Of a DNA stretch of 64,000 nt, positions 27,330 through 36,030 are shown in pieces (positions within the stretch are counted from its first letter, which is position 1; every line of letters starts with the position of its first letter). The position numbers and the translations under genes are program-made. The notes under the pieces were generated by a model. The model saw nothing but the letters and a program-made list of their open reading frames with translations, was not told where the DNA came from and did no database searches. Origin of the DNA: Sporomusaceae bacterium FL31. GTDB taxonomy: Bacteria > Bacillota > Negativicutes > DSM-1736 > Dendrosporobacteraceae. Location of the stretch: contig BIFV01000001.1 in assembly GCA_003990955.1 (NCBI GenBank), positions 62,001 to 126,000 on the forward strand, given 5' to 3'.

Positions 27330-28397
27330 GTGGGCATTCATTATAAAGATGAGATGACTCCAAAAGAGAGAATGAAGGCATTGGTGGAAGGGCAACCCTA
27401 TGACCGAGTTCCCTGCAATCCTTCCTTAGCAGCTCATGCGGCCAGGGTTGCCGGGATTACAGTAGCTCAATATCACTTGTCTGCCGAGAAAATGGCTGAA
27501 GCCCAAATGGCAGCTTATCATATTTACGGGCATGATGTCGTAGGCGTTTCGGCAATTTTGGGAATTGTGCATTCGATTGGCGGAACTGTCGTGTATCCCG
27601 AACAAAGCTCACCTTATATAACTGGACAATTGATCAAGAATTTTTCTGATTTGGATGAGTTAGTACCGCGGGAGCCTTATCAAGATCCTCACTTACGGTC
27701 ATGTTTTCAAGCTGCTGAGATTCTTCTTGATCAATTAGGAAGCGAGGTTCCCATTACAATAGGTCTCAGAGCACCTTTTAGTACTGCAGCAACGTTAAGG
27801 GGGGTTGAAACGTTTTTGCGGGATCTTTATTATAATCCCGAATTTGCGCATCAACTATTGCAATTTACACTGGAAAGGATTAAAACCGTGGTAAAAGCTG
27901 CAATCCATTTAGGTGCGGTAATCAGCATCTCTGATCCAGTATCTTCAGGCAGTCTGATAGGACCAAAACATTATCTTGAATATTCTTACCCATACACAAA
28001 AGAACTCATCAAAGTTGTAAAAGAGGCTGGCGGTGAAGCACCAACGTTACATATTTGCGGTAATACGAAAAAGATATGGCAAGCTATGGCTGATACTGGT
28101 GCGGGAATTTTGAGTATTGAAGATAAAATTGATTTGACAGAGATCAAAGAAGCTGTGGGCAAGCAGGTGATTATTGCTGGTAATATCCGCCCAACCGAGG
28201 CCATGTTTCTCGGCAAGCCTCAGGATGTTATAGCCGATGTTAGAAAAGGCCTTGAGCAAGCGCATGATAATCCTAAAGGTTATATCGTTCAGTTAGGATG
28301 CGCTCTACCCATCGATACACCTTCGGCTAATATGCATGCGCTGATCAATGCGGTGCGGCAATATGGGCGGTACCCGTTAAGCCTGGAGCGTTGTTAG
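27330..28397 (+). CDS. UroD-family (MtaA/CmuA/MtsA-like) methyltransferase
   Basis: 355 aa. Uroporphyrinogen-decarboxylase fold used by cobamide-dependent methyltransferases; opening MTPKERMKALVEGQ, then the zinc-type ligands HxC in LHICGNTKK and a C-terminal cysteine in LGCALPIDTP. Such enzymes move methyl groups between a corrinoid protein and a thiol. True heme-pathway UroD is unlikely because HxC...C is present and neighbours are methyl-transfer genes. It starts with GTG after GGGGGAGG. It pairs by similarity with the copy encoded at 44786. Confidence 0.85.
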   Translation: MGIHYKDEMTPKERMKALVEGQPYDRVPCNPSLAAHAARVAGITVAQYHLSAEKMAEAQMAAYHIYGHDVVGVSAILGIVHSIGGTVVYPEQSSPYITGQLIKNFSDLDELVPREPYQDPHLRSCFQAAEILLDQLGSEVPITIGLRAPFSTAATLRGVETFLRDLYYNPEFAHQLLQFTLERIKTVVKAAIHLGAVISISDPVSSGSLIGPKHYLEYSYPYTKELIKVVKEAGGEAPTLHICGNTKKIWQAMADTGAGILSIEDKIDLTEIKEAVGKQVIIAGNIRPTEAMFLGKPQDVIADVRKGLEQAHDNPKGYIVQLGCALPIDTPSANMHALINAVRQYGRYPLSLERC

Positions 28398-28400
28398 AGG

Positions 28401-28440
28401 TTCATATACTGCCTCAAATAGGCAGTTGCAGGTATATGAA
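28401..28440 (+). other. Imperfect hairpin between methyltransferase and flavoprotein genes
   Basis: TTCATATA...TATATGAA outer arms with GCC...GGC inside; no T-run. It may be an mRNA-processing or stability element. Confidence 0.4.
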
Positions 28441-28464
28441 AAATTTGCTTAAGGAGTGACTGGT

Positions 28465-29028
28465 ATGAAAATTATTGGATTAGTTGGTAGCCCACGTAGA
28501 AATGGCAATACCGATGTGTTAGTGCAAAAAGCTTTGGAAGGTGCTCAATCATCAGGTAATGAGACTGCGCTTTTTCGTTTGAATGAGCTCAACATTCAGG
28601 GCTGTCAGGCTTGCCTGGGCTGTAAAAAATCTGGCAAATGTATCATTGATGATGATTTAGCCGGGGTTTTTGAGGCCATAGGTGAAGCCGATGGCGTCGT
28701 GATCGGTTCACCAATTTATTTCGGCCGGTTTACAGCCCAGACAGCCTTATTTATGGACAGGCTTTATGGATATCTTCAGCCTGATTTTAGCAGTAGTTTA
28801 GGTAGTGGAAAAAAGGCAGCCCTGGTATTTACACAAGGGCAACCAGATGCAAGCCTGTATGAGGGAACGATCAGTGCGGCTAGCCAATCTCTGACACGGG
28901 TTGGTTTCCTTACCGGTCCTAAACCTTTGGTTGGAAGTGGTTTACGAGATATCGGCGCAGCACGTGAGAACGAGCAGCTTTTGCAGGCAGCCTACAATAT
29001 TGGTCAAGAACTTACTACCGCTGAATAG
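28465..29028 (+). CDS. Flavodoxin-fold NAD(P)H/FMN oxidoreductase with cysteine cluster
   Basis: 187 aa of the NADPH-dependent FMN reductase/iron-sulfur flavoprotein group. FMN-binding start GSPRRNGNTDVL; a compact Cys motif (CQACLGCKKSGKC) that can hold an Fe-S cluster; IGSPIYFGRFTAQ for flavin binding. It could pass electrons to the methyl-transfer or nitrogenase-like system. ATG 28465 is 9 nt after AAGGAG. It shares a transcript with the methyltransferase upstream. Confidence 0.82.
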   Translation: MKIIGLVGSPRRNGNTDVLVQKALEGAQSSGNETALFRLNELNIQGCQACLGCKKSGKCIIDDDLAGVFEAIGEADGVVIGSPIYFGRFTAQTALFMDRLYGYLQPDFSSSLGSGKKAALVFTQGQPDASLYEGTISAASQSLTRVGFLTGPKPLVGSGLRDIGAARENEQLLQAAYNIGQELTTAE

Positions 29029-29073
29029 CTACTTGTTTGTCTGTAGGCCGTATTCCACTGGAATGCGGCTTTG
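29020..29073 (+). promoter_or_regulatory. Divergent leader element overlapping the flavoprotein stop
   Basis: GCT-GA-ATAG (29020-29028, its TAG is the stop codon), long loop, CTGT-A-GGC (29041-29048), hairpin GCCGTATTC...GAATGCGGC. The inner pair ATAG/CTGT includes one G-U. The T-run is weak. Next gene starts 97 nt downstream. Confidence 0.5.
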
Positions 29074-29169
29074 GTTGTCTAACAATATCAAGTTTAAAGT
29101 ATAGCCTCTTAAAGCCAAGGATGAAGTTGCGAGAAATAAGTTGTCGTTGAGGGGTTGAGGAGGTAAATC

Positions 29170-30405
29170 ATGGGAAGCTTTATTCAAAAATTATTTGCCC
29201 AACGTATTGGGGGGCATTCCTTTGGCAACGATACCGTATTATACAAATTTGAAAAAATTAAACGCGCAAAAAGAAATGCGATCAAAAGGCACCCGGAAGT
29301 AAACTTAATTGATTTGGGTGTAGGAGAACCCGACTGGATGGCTGACTCTGCGGTTGTGGAGATTTTATATGAACAAGCCCAATTAAAAGAGAATAGGGGT
29401 TATACGGATAATGGGGTACAGGAATTCAAAGCTGCTGCAGCCCGCTATATGGAATCTGTCTATCAAGTAACTGGGTTAAACCCGGTTACAGAAATAAATC
29501 ATGGAATTGGTTCTAAACCGATTTTAGCCCAGTTACCGCTGGCTTTTATTAATCCAGGAGATATTTCCATCATGACAGTACCTGGTTATCCAATCTTGGG
29601 CACAATGACCACAGCCTTGCAAGGAGAGGTGGTTAAATTACCATTATGGGCTGAAAATAATTTCTTGCCTGATTTGGACTCACTTACCCAGGAACAACGC
29701 CGTAGAGCTAAATTGTTATATATCAACTATCCCAACAACCCCACTGGTGCAACGGCAACCAGTGAATTTTTCAGAAAAGTAGTGCGTTTTGCACAGGAAA
29801 ATAACATCATTGTGGTTTCTGATGCTGCTTATGCTGGTCTTACTTTTGATGGTGAAAAGCCGACCAGCTTTTTATCAACACCAGGGGCCAAAGATGTGGG
29901 CGTAGAGATTCATTCGTTATCGAAAGCATTTAATATGACTGGCTGGCGGCTAGCGTTCATTTGCGGCAATGAACTGATTGTAAAAGCTTTTGCTGCTGTA
30001 AAAGACAACAATGATTCCGGACAGTTTGCCGCAATCCAAAAAGCAGGAATCTATTGTTTGCAGCATCCTGAAATTACAGAGAAAACTGCTTTGAAATATT
30101 CACGCAGGCACAATTTGCTGGTCGATGTTTTTCGTAAGGCAGGTTTTGCAGTTAAAAAACCCAAAGCATCATTTTATCTTTATGTACAAATTCCTAAAGG
30201 AATGAAGAATGGCCGAGTCTTTGTATCAGCTGAAGATTTTTCCGAATATTTAATTACCGAAAAACTGATTTCCACTGTTCCCTGGGACGATGCAGGCTCA
30301 TATATTCGGCTTTCAATGACTTTTGAGGCAGAAGATGAAGCTGAGGAAATACAGATAGCAGAAGAAATAGAGCGTCGTTTAGCTGGTACTGATTTTGTTT
30401 TCTAA
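29170..30405 (+). CDS. PLP aminotransferase, LL-diaminopimelate aminotransferase-like
   Basis: 411 aa, class I/II aminotransferase. DLGVGEPDWMAD near the N-terminus, NYPNNPTGA, SDAAYAGL and the PLP lysine in HSLSKAFNMTGWRL mark an active enzyme. Length and N-terminus resemble DapL, but DapL-like proteins also act on other amino acids, and its placement in this regulon leaves a role in methionine or other amino-acid transamination open. GAGGAGG precedes ATG 29170. Confidence 0.78.
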   Translation: MGSFIQKLFAQRIGGHSFGNDTVLYKFEKIKRAKRNAIKRHPEVNLIDLGVGEPDWMADSAVVEILYEQAQLKENRGYTDNGVQEFKAAAARYMESVYQVTGLNPVTEINHGIGSKPILAQLPLAFINPGDISIMTVPGYPILGTMTTALQGEVVKLPLWAENNFLPDLDSLTQEQRRRAKLLYINYPNNPTGATATSEFFRKVVRFAQENNIIVVSDAAYAGLTFDGEKPTSFLSTPGAKDVGVEIHSLSKAFNMTGWRLAFICGNELIVKAFAAVKDNNDSGQFAAIQKAGIYCLQHPEITEKTALKYSRRHNLLVDVFRKAGFAVKKPKASFYLYVQIPKGMKNGRVFVSAEDFSEYLITEKLISTVPWDDAGSYIRLSMTFEAEDEAEEIQIAEEIERRLAGTDFVF

Positions 30406-30451
30406 GAATGGCAGCATAATAAGCAGCAGGTCCGAATGAGCATATATTAGG

Positions 30452-30513
30452 GCTGGTTGGTTCACTAACTAAAGGCCGGGAACTATTCCGCAAGGAATGT
30501 TCCCGGCTTTGGC
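30452..30513 (+). promoter_or_regulatory. Antiterminator/terminator leader element before the MFS gene
   Basis: GCT-GG-TTGG (30452-30460), loop TTCACTAA, then CTAA-A-GGC, terminator GCCGGGAAC...GTTCCCGGC and a short T-run. Inner pair TTGG/CTAA contains one G-U. Confidence 0.7.
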
Positions 30514-30631
30514 ATTAAATGGCGAGATTCTTCTGGCGGATGAACTATTCTGGAAGCATTGGCTTTGCTGTTAAGCCTGATGCATTACAGAAAGTAAGCA
30601 TTGGCCTGAACCCAGCGAAAGGATTGAGGAA

Positions 30632-31858
30632 ATGAAATGTTTACTCAGGAATATGTTCCAGGATAAAGCAGTGTTCCGACAGGTAGATTATTATAGTTTT
30701 CTTGTTCATACTCTAATTTATGGGGCAGCAGTCGGTTTAAATTCAATTTTAATTCCGGCGTATGCCCTGGAACTGAATGCTTCAATCATAGAGGTTGGCT
30801 TAATTGTTGGCAGCCGGGGGATTGGCCATTTTGCTTTGGTCGTTCCAGTTGGCTTTTTTTTGGAACGGTTTGGTGCAAAAAAAATATTTCTGGTAAGCAG
30901 TTTGCTGGAAGCGTTTTTTGTGCTGGCAATTTTCTTTGTTAACACTCCCATGCTGTTGCTCTTATTTGCGACATTAGATGGTTTTATGTGCTCGACCCGT
31001 CTTACCGTGTTAAATGCTGCTTTCTTGCATTTGCTGCCTCAAATCGATCCTGTCCGGAATGGCTGGTATAAAGCCAGTATGACCACAGGTTTAATGCTGG
31101 TGGGGCCGCTCGTTGGCGGAATGCTTGCAACACAAATCGGTCTGGCAGCTGCGTTCTTGTTTAATGCAGTCTGGATTCTGGCTGGAATCGCCCTGCTGGT
31201 GCTGCTTCCAACGCAATTTCTAATGATGCAGCATAAGCGGGAAACTGCCGGAAATTATTTAAACAATTTTATCAAGATTCTCAGAGACCGGACTGTTTTA
31301 CTTGTAGCGGCGGGTGAAACATTAACAACCGGATATATGTCAAGTTTCAGAACGTTAGTCATACTGGTCATTGTGGGACTATTAAAGCGGCCGGTGGATA
31401 TTGTCTCTGCGGTAGTGCTGATGAGCGGTGCTGCAAATATTATAACAACCTTTGCTGGGCCAGTCCTATTAAAAGATTATCAGGCAAAAACCTACTATCA
31501 TATTACTGTGCTTATTATGGTTCCTACTTTGCTGTTGCTGAGTTTCGGAGATCAGGATTGGATGTTGTATGCAGGTGCTTGCTTATCCGGTTTGGGTATG
31601 GGGGTTATGAGTTTAGCCAATTATAGAATTATGGGCAGAATTAGGGGAGAAAGAGGATTGATTGCCGGAGTGTTTACCTTTAGTGCCGGTTTTAGTATGG
31701 CGGTCGCACCGATGATTAGCAGTTTTTTAGCAGATTATTTCGGGGTCAGATTGGCTTTTGTGGCTTATATCATTCCGTTTTTAGTTTTAGAGTCTGCCCT
31801 CCCTATTTACCGGACCCGGGTATCTTCATGGGATCTGGCAAAAAAAGAAGCGATCTAA
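30632..31858 (+). CDS. MFS transporter (12 TM)
   Basis: 408 aa with about 12 hydrophobic segments, in two halves split by a polar loop near residue 200. The A-like motif GFFLERFGAKKIF follows TM2. No substrate-specific signature that I recognise. It is alone behind its own leader element, so its cargo is probably linked to the same regulon. GAGGAA precedes ATG 30632. Confidence 0.82.
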   Translation: MKCLLRNMFQDKAVFRQVDYYSFLVHTLIYGAAVGLNSILIPAYALELNASIIEVGLIVGSRGIGHFALVVPVGFFLERFGAKKIFLVSSLLEAFFVLAIFFVNTPMLLLLFATLDGFMCSTRLTVLNAAFLHLLPQIDPVRNGWYKASMTTGLMLVGPLVGGMLATQIGLAAAFLFNAVWILAGIALLVLLPTQFLMMQHKRETAGNYLNNFIKILRDRTVLLVAAGETLTTGYMSSFRTLVILVIVGLLKRPVDIVSAVVLMSGAANIITTFAGPVLLKDYQAKTYYHITVLIMVPTLLLLSFGDQDWMLYAGACLSGLGMGVMSLANYRIMGRIRGERGLIAGVFTFSAGFSMAVAPMISSFLADYFGVRLAFVAYIIPFLVLESALPIYRTRVSSWDLAKKEAI

Positions 31859-32027
31859 TCTTTGTTGCGCTATATGTGCGGGAGCTAGTGGCAGCCCTAA
31901 TATTGCAATAGGCCATTTGCCTGATTGGAGACAGTAACGGCTTGTTGCATAGTCATAAATCCGGTACTAGGCGATAAACGGATATTATAAAGGCTGATTA
32001 AGAAAAAAATGAAAAATGGAAATACTC

Positions 32028-32056
32028 TTGACACGGACGTTGAATTGACTTATCCT
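32028..32056 (+). promoter_or_regulatory. Promoter of the chemoreceptor gene
   Basis: TTGACA (32028-32033), 17-nt spacer, TATCCT (32051-32056). The 31859-32213 gap otherwise holds a weak dyad (CCTA...TAGG near 31895) and the leader element. Confidence 0.5.
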
Positions 32057-32075
32057 TTTGATAAATACATATTGT

Positions 32076-32128
32076 GCTGATCAGATATATGCTGAAGGCC
32101 AAGTCTTTTACCAAGACTTGGCCTTTTT
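32076..32128 (+). promoter_or_regulatory. Antiterminator/terminator leader element before the chemoreceptor
   Basis: GCT-GA-TCAG (32076-32084), loop ATATATG, CTGA-A-GGC (32092-32099), terminator GGCCAAGTCTT...AAGACTTGGCC and TTTTT. An exact consensus copy. Confidence 0.8.
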
Positions 32129-32213
32129 ATATTTTTATCTAATATGTTTTTTAGTATGCGAGTACTTATGCGTTAAAACTGAAAAACATAAGCATTTTAA
32201 AGGAGGAATTATT

Positions 32214-33836
32214 ATGAAAACACTACTGATTTTAATTAGTTTTGTTACAGGTTTAACCATTATTATTTCTGCAATATTTTTTTACAATATTGGTGGAAAA
32301 GCAATTATTTTAAATAACCTGATCTGGTTTTTACTGCTGATTATCTTCTTTTTCCTATCATTTCATATTTTATCCAATGCCTTGAAGAAAATTAATACTG
32401 CAATCTACAATGTGTCACAAGGCGATTTAACCAAAAAGCTAAATACAGCGGATCAGAATTTTTTCAGAACGTTAGCTGGTCATATTAACATATTTATTTT
32501 AAAAATCAGAGGTTTCATTAATGAAACAAATAGTATGAGTGATAAAGTCATCAACCATTGTGATGAATTAGATAAAAATGCCAAACGGGTTGAAGTATCT
32601 GCAAGAGAAACTTATTTATCAATTAATGGTATTTCCAAAGATATGACAGAACAAAGAGAAAGAATTATTGAGGCTGAAAAATTTATTAGTGAAATTTTAA
32701 GCCAGCATGAAACAATGATTCAGAATGGCACACTGATTGAAAAAATGACCTCTTCCATGATGGATATCGTTCAATCCACAACAAATATTTATGAAGAATT
32801 AATTGGCAAGATGAGTGAGTCGGCGAAATCTAACGAAAACCTGGCGAATAAGATTAAACTCTTATATGAGAAAGCATTTAAAATTCAAAACATAGCAGAC
32901 ACTGTGCATGAAATCAGCAATAATACCAATTTGCTTTCCTTAAATGCTTCCATAGAAGCGGCCCGTTCAAGCCATGCCGGTTCAGGATTTTCGGCAGTGG
33001 CCAATGAGATAAGAAAATTGGCAGAAATGTCTTCTAACCAAGCTCAGGAAATACAAAAGATCGTAGATGATATAAAAAAAGAAATTACTGATATTGCTTC
33101 TGCCATGAATAAAGAAGTTCATGTGATCAATGAGACAATCACGTTTTCCCATGTAACCAGAAGCAATTTAAGCAATATCACTGCAGAAAATGCTAATACA
33201 CTGACTGCCATACAAGATATTAACCGGATTATTGATATTCAAAATAATAAAATAAGCATTATTACAGATGCTATTAAACAAATAGCTTCTATTTCAGAAA
33301 ATACTACGGCTGCAACTCAACAAGTAGCCTCTGCCTCCGAAGAACAATTAACAGCTATGAAAAACATGTTTAATTCCATAGATGATTTAACTCATATGAA
33401 TAAAGATTTGAAAACACGCATTGCATCATTTGCAAATAGTTATAAAATTGACGATAAGACCCAGGCGTATATTGACGGCGGTCTGAAAACGCTTAAAGAA
33501 CTGGCTAATCAGGAGCAATTAGCAACGATGGATTATGAAGTTTGCACAAAACTATTACAGGAAAGCATAAAAAAACACAGCGAGTTTGAGCTTTTCGCTG
33601 TTATGCAAAAAGATGGCCTAAGGAAAGCAATCACATTAGATTATATAGAAAAAGATGTTTATGTGAATTTTGGTCATCGGCCTTATTTTAAACAAGCAAT
33701 CATTGGGCAAGACTACGTATCCCAACCTTATATATCTGATGACACGAATAGTTATTGCATTGCGATTGCTGTGCCGGTTCGGGATAATGGAAATAACATT
33801 GTCGGGATTTTGATGGGAGATTTTGTATTGGGATAA
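32214..33836 (+). CDS. Methyl-accepting chemotaxis protein with C-terminal Cache-like sensor
   Basis: About 540 aa. Two close N-terminal membrane segments (about residues 2-24 and 33-52) with almost no external loop, a HAMP-like linker, a methyl-accepting signalling domain with the conserved tip ([24 protein letters not shown]) and then a C-terminal PDC/Cache-like domain ([12 protein letters not shown] ... YISDD ... IAVPV ... GILMGDF). Cache domains normally sit outside the cell; here topology puts it in the cytoplasm, so it would sense an internal ligand. ATG 32214 has AAAGGAGG; an upstream in-frame start would run through the leader hairpin and is rejected. Confidence 0.85.
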   Translation: MKTLLILISFVTGLTIIISAIFFYNIGGKAIILNNLIWFLLLIIFFFLSFHILSNALKKINTAIYNVSQGDLTKKLNTADQNFFRTLAGHINIFILKIRGFINETNSMSDKVINHCDELDKNAKRVEVSARETYLSINGISKDMTEQRERIIEAEKFISEILSQHETMIQNGTLIEKMTSSMMDIVQSTTNIYEELIGKMSESAKSNENLANKIKLLYEKAFKIQNIADTVHEISNNTNLLSLNASIEAARSSHAGSGFSAVANEIRKLAEMSSNQAQEIQKIVDDIKKEITDIASAMNKEVHVINETITFSHVTRSNLSNITAENANTLTAIQDINRIIDIQNNKISIITDAIKQIASISENTTAATQQVASASEEQLTAMKNMFNSIDDLTHMNKDLKTRIASFANSYKIDDKTQAYIDGGLKTLKELANQEQLATMDYEVCTKLLQESIKKHSEFELFAVMQKDGLRKAITLDYIEKDVYVNFGHRPYFKQAIIGQDYVSQPYISDDTNSYCIAIAVPVRDNGNNIVGILMGDFVLG

Positions 33837-33909
33837 ATTTCTACATTGGTTTGCGTCAATTGGATTACCAAAACCTTTTATGTCGGCATAAACTAAACTA
33901 TAGACATGG

Positions 33910-33963
33910 GCTGACTAGTTAATCACTGGAGGCTATATCCTATATAGGATATAGCCTTCTTAT
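33910..33963 (+). promoter_or_regulatory. Antiterminator/terminator leader element before ridA-like
   Basis: GCT-GA-CTAG (33910-33918), loop TTAATCA, CTGG-A-GGC (33926-33933), terminator GGCTATATCC...GGATATAGCC. Upstream promoter is weak. Confidence 0.75.
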
Positions 33964-34004
33964 TTGCATAGCGGTTAATCAATTATATACGGGGAGGGAA
34001 AGAA

Positions 34005-34364
34005 ATGTCAGAAAATGTATCAACCCGTTATTGTGATCATACTTATTCTCCAGCAATAATAGCCGGTGAATTTATCTTTGTTTCGCATCAAAGTGGCAGG
34101 CAGGATTCTCTGGATATTACAATACAATTGGCAACTTGCTTTGAAAACCTAAAACTCGTACTGGCTGAGGTAGGGGCCAGCCTTGAAGATGTTGTACAAA
34201 TAAATCTTATACTTAAAAATATTGCTGATTTTGCTAAAGCGAGATCAGTCTTCCCTCAATATTTTCATAACGGTTTTTCGGTATGCAGTGCAATCACTGA
34301 GGAATTTGTATCACCGTCTTGCTTATGTCAGATTGATGCTGTAGCTTATAAAGAAGCGAAGTAG
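34005..34364 (+). CDS. RidA/YjgF-family protein
   Basis: 119 aa, full length. HQSGRQ, TCFENLKLVLAEVGASLEDVVQINLIL and YFHNGF mark the family. RidA proteins deaminate reactive enamines formed by PLP enzymes; the catalytic Arg expected near the C-terminal strand is not visible (PSCLCQIDAVAY), so this member may be a non-deaminase Rid. Its placement among PLP C-S lyases and aminotransferases fits a role beside them. GGGGAGGG precedes ATG 34005. Confidence 0.82.
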   Translation: MSENVSTRYCDHTYSPAIIAGEFIFVSHQSGRQDSLDITIQLATCFENLKLVLAEVGASLEDVVQINLILKNIADFAKARSVFPQYFHNGFSVCSAITEEFVSPSCLCQIDAVAYKEAK

Positions 34365-34416
34365 GATTAGAGTACCTGTATGACAGTAAACCTGCTGTTA
34401 TGCAATAAAAATGAAA

Positions 34417-34458
34417 AAAGTGAAGGCTAAGTATTCATACTCAGCCTTCACTTTTGAC
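34417..34458. terminator. Bidirectional terminator
   Basis: AAAAGTGAAGGCT...AGCCTTCACTTTT with A-run and T-run, between convergent genes. The GAAGGCT arm is like those of the leader elements, but no GYY-GR box precedes it on either strand. Confidence 0.8.
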
Positions 34459-34500
34459 CACGCCAGAACTGCAATATTTTATTATATAATTAACGGCTTG

Positions 34501-35790
34501 CTAAAGCTGTCTTGTTGCTAATTCTTGCTCTGCACTAATTAACTGAATACACAGGGTCAATAACTGCATGGCTTTTTCCAGTTCCGGCAAAGGTGGGAAG
34601 GTAGGAGAAAGCCTGATGTTTTTATCTTCTGGATCACGACCATACGGAAATGTAGCTCCAGCAGGTGTGAGTATGACTCCAGCCTCAGCAGCTTTGGCAA
34701 CGACTTTTTTTGCACAGCCAGGCAGTGTGTTCAGGCTGATAAAATAGCCGCCTTGTGGATTGCTCCAAGAAGCTAGATTTTGTTCCTTTAATTCAGCGGC
34801 TAAGATGTTCAGCACCAAATCAAATTTAGGTTTAATAATTGCTGCATGGCGACGCATGTGATTTTCAATGCCAGCCCGGTCTTTAAAAAAGCGAACGTGA
34901 CGGAGTTGATTGAGTTTGTCAGGGCCAATTGTTTGGATAGCCAATTGTTGCTTTAACCAATTAATATTCGGTTTACTGCTGGCTAACATAGCAATACCGG
35001 CTCCAGCTAGGCTGATTTTGGACGTTGAGCTGAAGACAAAGACCCGATCAGGATTGCCGGCTTGCTCACAGGCGGCCAGGATGTTTAATAAACTCGCTGG
35101 GGTGTCTGTTAGATGGTGCACATTATAAGCATTATCCCAAAATATACGAAAATCAGGAGCTTTAACTGGCATAGCTGCTAACTTTCTTACCACTGATTCA
35201 GAATAAGTAATTCCTGTAGGATTACTATATTTTGGAACACACCAAATGCCTTTAATTGAAGAATCTGCTGCTACTAAGTCTGCCACCTGATCCATATCCG
35301 GACCATCATGCAGATAGTTGATTGGGATCATTTCGATTCCCAAGTACTCGCAAATTGCAAAGTGCCGATCATAACCGGGACTTGGACAAAGAAATTTAAC
35401 TTTAGACAGTTTGCCCCAGGGAAGACTGCTGCCAGGCAATTCGTGAAGCATTGCTCTGACAATTAGATCGTACATCATTGTTAAGCTGGAATTACCACCA
35501 ACAATGACTTGCTCTGGTCGTGTCTCTAACAGTTGCGCTGAGAGGTCACGAACTTCTGGTATGCCGTCTATGATACCATAATTTCGGCAGTCTGTGCCAT
35601 TACTTGTTTTATAATCATCAGTTGCAAGGCAATCAATCAATCCTGTAGATAGATCCAACTGTTCAGGACACGGAATGCCGCGTGCCATATTTAGTTTTAA
35701 GTTTTGACGCTGAAATTCTTCGTAGCGATGGGTTAAAGCCACATAATAATCTTGTAATTCCAGGTCATTCATTTTTGCCAACTCAGTCAT
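34501..35790 (-). CDS. Class I aminotransferase, aspartate-aminotransferase (MocR-like, PF12897) type
   Basis: About 429 aa. The N-terminus (LNMARGIPCPEQLDLS), YSNPTGITYS, the WDNAYNVHHL segment and the PLP lysine in SSTSKISLAG match the type Ic aspartate aminotransferases of anaerobes. I prefer ATG 35790, 8 nt from AAGGAG, over ATG 35796. It stands alone, divergent from the HAD phosphatase gene, with no leader element. Confidence 0.82.
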   Translation of the reverse strand: MTELAKMNDLELQDYYVALTHRYEEFQRQNLKLNMARGIPCPEQLDLSTGLIDCLATDDYKTSNGTDCRNYGIIDGIPEVRDLSAQLLETRPEQVIVGGNSSLTMMYDLIVRAMLHELPGSSLPWGKLSKVKFLCPSPGYDRHFAICEYLGIEMIPINYLHDGPDMDQVADLVAADSSIKGIWCVPKYSNPTGITYSESVVRKLAAMPVKAPDFRIFWDNAYNVHHLTDTPASLLNILAACEQAGNPDRVFVFSSTSKISLAGAGIAMLASSKPNINWLKQQLAIQTIGPDKLNQLRHVRFFKDRAGIENHMRRHAAIIKPKFDLVLNILAAELKEQNLASWSNPQGGYFISLNTLPGCAKKVVAKAAEAGVILTPAGATFPYGRDPEDKNIRLSPTFPPLPELEKAMQLLTLCIQLISAEQELATRQL

Positions 35791-35890
35791 ATACATCGCT
35801 CCTTTTCTCTCTCTACATTATACAGAACTTACTAAAATTCGGACAGTAGATTTCGCTTCGCAGAAATATGTATTCATGAATACATGGTTA

Positions 35891-35919
35891 TTGACAAAAG
35901 TTGTAAAATATATTATTAT
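35891..35919 (+). promoter_or_regulatory. Promoter of the HAD phosphatase gene
   Basis: TTGACA (35891-35896), 17-nt spacer, TATTAT (35914-35919). Confidence 0.65.
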
Positions 35920-35941
35920 CCTAATAATGAGTCACCAAAGG

Positions 35942-36000
35942 ACCGACTAGTTGATCGCTAGAGGCTGTATTCCGAAAAAATGGAATATAGCCTTTGTTTT
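35942..36000 (+). promoter_or_regulatory. Antiterminator/terminator leader element before the HAD phosphatase
   Basis: ACC-GA-CTAG (35942-35950), loop TTGATCG, CTAG-A-GGC (35958-35965), terminator GGCTGTATTCC...GGAATATAGCC and Ts. The outer stem keeps two of three pairs; the inner pair CTAG/CTAG is perfect. Confidence 0.75.
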
Positions 36001-36030
36001 TTATAAGTTCCAGTTGGGAGGTGCTTAGTT

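Noticed and set aside
27330..28397. Heme-pathway uroporphyrinogen decarboxylase
   Set aside because: The HxC...C zinc pattern and the neighbours fit the corrinoid methyltransferase branch; four such proteins occur in the window.
31988..32005. GCTGATTAA as an additional 5' box before the chemoreceptor
   Set aside because: No matching second strand or terminator follows.
32058..32213. N-terminal extension of the chemoreceptor
   Set aside because: The extension reads through the leader hairpin and lacks a ribosome binding site; ATG 32214 has AAAGGAGG.
34417..34458. Another regulon element between ridA-like and the aminotransferase
   Set aside because: The GAAGGCT hairpin looks similar, but no GYY-GR box with a matching inner helix precedes it on either strand; it is a bidirectional terminator.
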